DNA from: Anthopleura xanthogrammica
Lineage: Eukaryota; Cnidaria; Anthozoa; Actiniaria; Actiniidae
Assembly (NCBI GenBank): GCA_964019055.1
Contig: OZ025224.1
Coordinates: forward strand, 4,911,376 to 4,975,375
DNA length: 64,000 nucleotides
Direction: 5' to 3'
In this document: piece by piece, positions 59,917 through 64,000 of the stretch
How positions within the stretch are numbered: the first letter of the stretch is position 1
Layout of the letters: each line of letters opens with the position of its first letter
The notes under the pieces: generated by a model
Seen by the model: the letters and a program-made list of their open reading frames with translations, nothing else
Told to the model about the DNA's origin: nothing
Databases searched by the model: none
Translations under genes and position numbers: made by a program

Positions 59917-60360
59917 TACACTCGATTGCAGAAACGTTGTAGTATACATTTATACATATATACAAATACCTAATGAGATGCAAAAACATGAAAAAAATTA
60001 ATAACTCTGTACCCATTGGTGCGTATCTCACCAAAAATTATTTTTCAAGATGTTCAGTTATCAATAACGAACATGAAAAATATTATTTGAGCGCTATAAG
60101 ATATTATTTAATATATATTAGAGTGTTCTTAGGCCTAAAAAGTGAAAATATATAAATAAAATATAATTTATTAATATCTGATGTTCCAAAACCTTATGTA
60201 TTTGACGTGTCTTCAATCAAAGCTAGAAATATAAGTCTATTTGTTAACTAGTTTCAACATATACACGATCATATTTTAGGACTTTTTCCATTTTTGCATC
60301 TCATTAGGTATTTGTATATATGCATAAATGTATACTACAACGTTTCTGCAATCGAGTGTA
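59917..60360. mobile_element. Foldback element with nearly perfect 70-bp arms
   Basis: Arms 59917-59986 and 60291-60360 (TACACTCGATTGCAGAAACG inward) differ at about one position. TA occurs at both ends, suggesting a TA target, and (GATA)n follows immediately. No coding. Confidence 0.88.
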
Positions 60361-60399
60361 GATAGATAGATAGATAGATAGTTAGATTTTTTGTTTCCA

Positions 60400-60620
60400 A
60401 TTGTAACGTGCACTGCTCCTTTTTGTAACCTCGTTCCCTATTGTAACCTGAATTAGGTTACAAAAGGGAGCATGTTCCCTAATGTAACTTGACGCAAGTT
60501 ACAAAAGGGAACATGTTCCTTTTTGTAACCTGAGACTGCTCCCTTATGTAACTTGATGTTCCCTTTTGTAACCTGGAGTTCCCTTTTGTAACTTGAGTAT
60601 GTTCCCTACTGTAACCTTCA
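60400..60620. repeat. Cluster of GTTCCCTTTTGTAACcT motifs in both orientations
   Basis: About ten copies of GTTCCCTWNTGTAAC or its complement GTTACAAAAGGGA within 220 bp. Two short hairpins are included (AACCTGAATTAGGTT and AACTTGACGCAAGTT). Spacing is irregular, so it is not a simple satellite. Confidence 0.8.
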
Positions 60621-62367
60621 TTCGTTTTCAATTTCTTAAGCTAAAATGGTGCATTTACTAAAAACAAAACAATGAAATACTAATTAATTATATGATATAT
60701 AAATACATTATTCGTCTCCTCAATCAGTAACAAGTACAAAAGTAAGACTTACTCATTTAGAAAATGTTTTCTATACCAAACAATTATTTTTTCTTAAAAA
60801 AAACGAGAATACAATACCATCACTATTTTTACCACAAACTCCTTGCACAAGGGATGGCCCTTATAGTACATTTTGTACGTATATGAAGCAATATATTTAT
60901 AGGTGTTTTTTTTTTAAATTATATCTCTTTAGCGTTACATCAAAACAGTTGTACCGGTAAATACCCCCTCCCCCCTCAGAGACCTGTTGAAATGCTCGAT
61001 ACTGGGTGTCCATAGTTACTATTTCTATCCACAAATACGTTGTTAAGCATATATGAAAACAGACAGTACATTCAATTCTGTGATTTGACTTCTAGTTTTA
61101 GAGATATTTGAGGACAAAATCCAGGATTTCCCTTCCAGAGGTGGTGGGTACCGGGTAACACCACCCCTCCCCCCTGAAACGGGTACCGTAAGATGACAAT
61201 TGTTTTGACCTTACCCTTAACCTATCGATCAAAAAAGGATTTTAAAAAATAGCTTATAAGCTAAAGCATGCTAAAGCTTAAGAACTTGAAATATTATTTT
61301 TTCGATAAACTTTTGCCGGCAGCGCAGCCGTTCACTTTCAATGGCTCGAAAAAAGTCTTTTAGCATAACATTTGCTTAATGAAGTCCTTTCTTCTTTAAA
61401 TAAGCAATACTTATTAATTATCAGGGGGGGGGGGGGGGCACTACAATTTTATTTTTTTTTACAAAATACAAATGCCTTTGATAATATTTATGATTTATAG
61501 TTTATATGATTTATCAAAACCACAATTTTTTCTCTAACAATGCCAACGAAGTGATGAGATTTAAAATTAGATAATTTTTTAGAAGAATTTTTTAGATAAT
61601 CTTAAAACTTTTAGAAGTCGAACGAAAAAACCTATTGGATTCAGTGTGCAGCAGCCACATAATTACTCACAACGAAACTATGTACACTTCCTTATATGGA
61701 GGGTAAACCAGTAAAACCTGTTTAGAGCAAAAGAAATGACGCACTTCCGTAACAAACTCAAAACTCCTCTACGTTAGGCAACTTCGTTGGCAAATATTAC
61801 ATGCTATTACCGCTATATTCCTGGATTACAGACTCATGCACTCAGGGATAGCATCATTTCAGCGTCTAAATATTCTCAAATCCCAACGGTAATGTAAAGA
61901 ATGCCCAACTTCAAAAATACTGAACACTTTGAAAAACCTACTTAACAGAGTCGTTTCACCTGACGTCAAAGCAGCTCAATTTAGAGGACAAAAAAAATAT
62001 ATATATCATCTGTTGTTTTGTTAAATTGAGCTGTATATATCCCGACGACGTAAAATTGATATCGTTATTCACTTGGAAATGATTGAAATCCAGCCAAGTC
62101 TAGCACGAAAGGCTCGCTATCTTTTGTTTGTTTTCAAGTCTTTTCATGCATGGGTCACTTAAGAAGGACTTTGTTCGATATTATTTTCTACTCCTATGAC
62201 ATCATAGATTTAAAAGTGAGCCAATCAGGTCTTCGTTATGACAATAAACAAGAGATACATAATGATTCTCAATTAAGGTAACTACGTAAGAATTTAATGC
62301 TATTACATAAGTATAGATATAAGTCACTGAACTTCAGAGATATTCATTGGAACAGCACTCGATCAAG
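60621..62367. other. Region upstream of the DOMON gene
   Basis: Poly-G tract at about 61425-61438. A diverged MITE-1 copy at about 61949-62053 (CACCTGACGTCAAAGCAGCT). The promoter of the downstream gene should lie here; no defined element identified. Confidence 0.5.
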
Positions 62368-62658
62368 ATGCTTTCTGGCGGTGTATTCGTTTTTGCAAGT
62401 TTTGCAGTAATTTTCTTACTCGGGTCGTCGTCGGTTCGTGCGGATCTGGATTCCGAGTACACCAACTCGGCTTACCTCGACGAGTCCAAAACCTACAAAT
62501 TCTACTGGAAAATCAACAACGAGAAAAAAAGCATTCAGTTCGCCACTCGCGTCAAGACTCTTGGATGGATCGGCTTTGGTATTTCGTCAGGCAATGGTAA
62601 CATGGTTGGTTCTGATGTTGTTATTGGCTGGGTCAAGGACAATAAGGGATATCTCAAG
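62368..62658 (+). CDS. First exon of a DOMON-domain protein (MOXD1/DBH-like monooxygenase), 3' part off window
   Basis: Encodes a signal peptide (MLSGGVFVFASFAVIFLL, cleavage near residue 25) and the start of a DOMON domain: YKFYWKINNEKKSIQFATRV, then LGWIGFGISSGNGNMVGSDV and IGWVKDNKGYLK. This order is typical of copper-dependent monooxygenase-like proteins (MOXD1, dopamine beta-hydroxylase), which carry DOMON before the Cu-binding domains. The exon ends at CTCAAG|GTATGG in phase 0. I use ATG at 62368; an in-frame TTG at 62347 is not needed. The copper domains would lie beyond the right edge, so the enzyme class is inferred. Confidence 0.85.
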
Positions 62659-64000
62659 GTATGGTTCTGTTCTTGCAGTTTCCATGACTTTTAATTCTTG
62701 TACACTAGCTAATATCCCGGAGTAATTAATCGATGAAAATCGATATTAATCAATGCTAATATCGATCTTTGATGTTATATTTGGCGATCCGTATATAAAG
62801 CCCATACAGATCGAATATTGCATATTGCTTACCAAATACCTAGGATTTATATTTGATGTTTTAATAACAGTTTTTGAACGAGGTTGGATCTGGATTGGAG
62901 TGTACTTGGGCGACATAATAAAGTTGAATGACATTTGAATTCCTTTGTAGTTAATAGGTCTAGGTCTTTAAAAGATCAAGGACAATAAAAGTCATTCAAA
63001 TATAACATTCATGTCATTAGTGTTTTGTTGGGTTTTTTTTCTTCGCTTGAATAATCATTAATCATTCTAAAACGTTTTCCAATATTTGTCTCGCTCTCGG
63101 CTTTCCCCGTTTCTATTAGTAAGAAATAACAATAGAAATAACATATACTTGTATATTATAGTGGAGGAAAATTGCTGGATGTCCTCACAAATTTTCGCAT
63201 GCAAATCCTACAGTAAAATGTTCGGATTTGTATTTCCTGACATTTATTTATTTATTAAAGTTCCACTGAGTGAATAAAAACGTACAAAACAGTTGAAAAT
63301 TAAAAAGAAATACTAATTATGAGACGAGAATAATAACGGGGGAAAAATCTCAGCGAGGGACAATCACAACAGAGCAAGCTCCAACTAGTAGCTCCAACTA
63401 GTATTGCTGGCTTTCACGTGACGTCATTAAAAACTCAAAATCTAAACTATACATCGTACAAAAACATTTCTAAAATATGTTTTAGAAATCAGTGATATAA
63501 GTCACAAGAAAAAGTTTCGAGTCATTTTGATGTTTGGTTCCCGAGTTAAGAAGGTTGAATTTGTGTCACGCAATACTGTCACGTGTATCTAAATAACGAT
63601 GAAAATCAAAATTAATTTACCCTAGGTGAAAGATTTTGCCTTAGGTAAGTTTGAAATCTCTATTTGAAGTATATTGCAGTGGAATTTAATTGAAAATATT
63701 GAATATTCTATCATTTTAAGCCGTTGAAAATTCGTCCGCCATATTGGTTTTCCTTAGTTGGACACCAACATGGCCGCTCCATACATTTTTACCAAAAAAT
63801 GCTTCATGTTTCCTTGCCCATTATTCCACAACGAAATAATCTTCAGCCTTAAAACTTTGCCAGTATATATAGTTTTCACCGCTTTACAAGAATATGGAGC
63901 TTTATTTTGATTATATTGTGAAATTAGGCTTTTGAAATTGATGATGACGTAAGTGAAAGCCGGCAATAGGTGAAGGCCCACTACATTTCTCTTGTAGTTG
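62659..64000 (+). other. Intron 1 of the DOMON gene
   Basis: No second exon found before the window ends. Contains the TIR element at 63404-63966. Confidence 0.6.
63404..63966. mobile_element. 563-bp TIR element, TA-flanked
   Basis: Left end TTGCTGGCTTTCACGTGACG and right end (inverted) TTGCCGGCTTTCACTTACG. TA at 63402-63403 and 63967-63968. No transposase inside. Confidence 0.8.

Noticed and set aside
62347..62367. Upstream in-frame TTG start of the DOMON protein
   Set aside because: The ATG at 62368 gives a normal signal peptide; a non-ATG start is unnecessary.

Overview
The window looks like nuclear DNA of an invertebrate animal, most likely an anthozoan cnidarian (stony coral or sea anemone). 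It is AT-rich, its genes are split by GT-AG introns, and it is crowded with short foldback elements and simple repeats. The gene content also fits: calcium-sensing-receptor-like class C GPCRs in tandem, a folate-receptor-like secreted protein, a DUF229 ectoenzyme and a DOMON-domain protein. I cannot name the species.

Layout. 1-16.6 kb: three class C GPCR copies on the minus strand. Copy A (1-3735) has an intact frame but runs off the left edge. Copy B (7780-9007) is a decayed 3' fragment. Copy C (10157-16573) is complete, with 3 exons and 898 aa. 16.6-34.2 kb: no gene I can recognise; it holds transposon remnants, foldbacks, a (CT)n tract and a degenerate minisatellite. 34.26-35.83 kb: a three-exon folate/riboflavin-receptor-like gene on the plus strand. 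38.5-58.7 kb: a nine-exon DUF229 gene on the minus strand. All eight junctions are GT-AG with matching phases and the product is 960 aa, a type II membrane protein with an alkaline-phosphatase/sulfatase-like domain. 62.37 kb to the right edge: first exon and start of intron 1 of a DOMON (monooxygenase MOXD1/DBH-like) gene on the plus strand.

Most unusual object. Intron 7 of the DUF229 gene contains a 5,155-bp near-perfect palindrome (41886-47040). It has 2.33-kb arms, a 476-bp loop and termini that begin 5'-AG, and it is flanked by an exact 6-bp duplication (CACATA). Removing it with one CACATA restores a copy of a short palindromic element found elsewhere in the window, so this was a true insertion. 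AG termini and a 6-bp duplication are hallmarks of Polinton/Maverick (adintovirus-like) DNA elements. Each arm carries the same two genes, a PC4-like coactivator and an acidic C2HC zinc-finger protein. The loop carries an intact tRNA-Trp(CCA) and part of a cysteine-rich reading frame. I read it as a snap-back (head-to-head) derivative of one end of a Polinton-like genome; no polymerase, integrase, ATPase or capsid gene is present.

The receptors, the folate-receptor-like protein, the DUF229 enzyme and the DOMON protein are all secretory-pathway or surface proteins, but they do not form an evident pathway. The three GPCR copies are related by local duplication.
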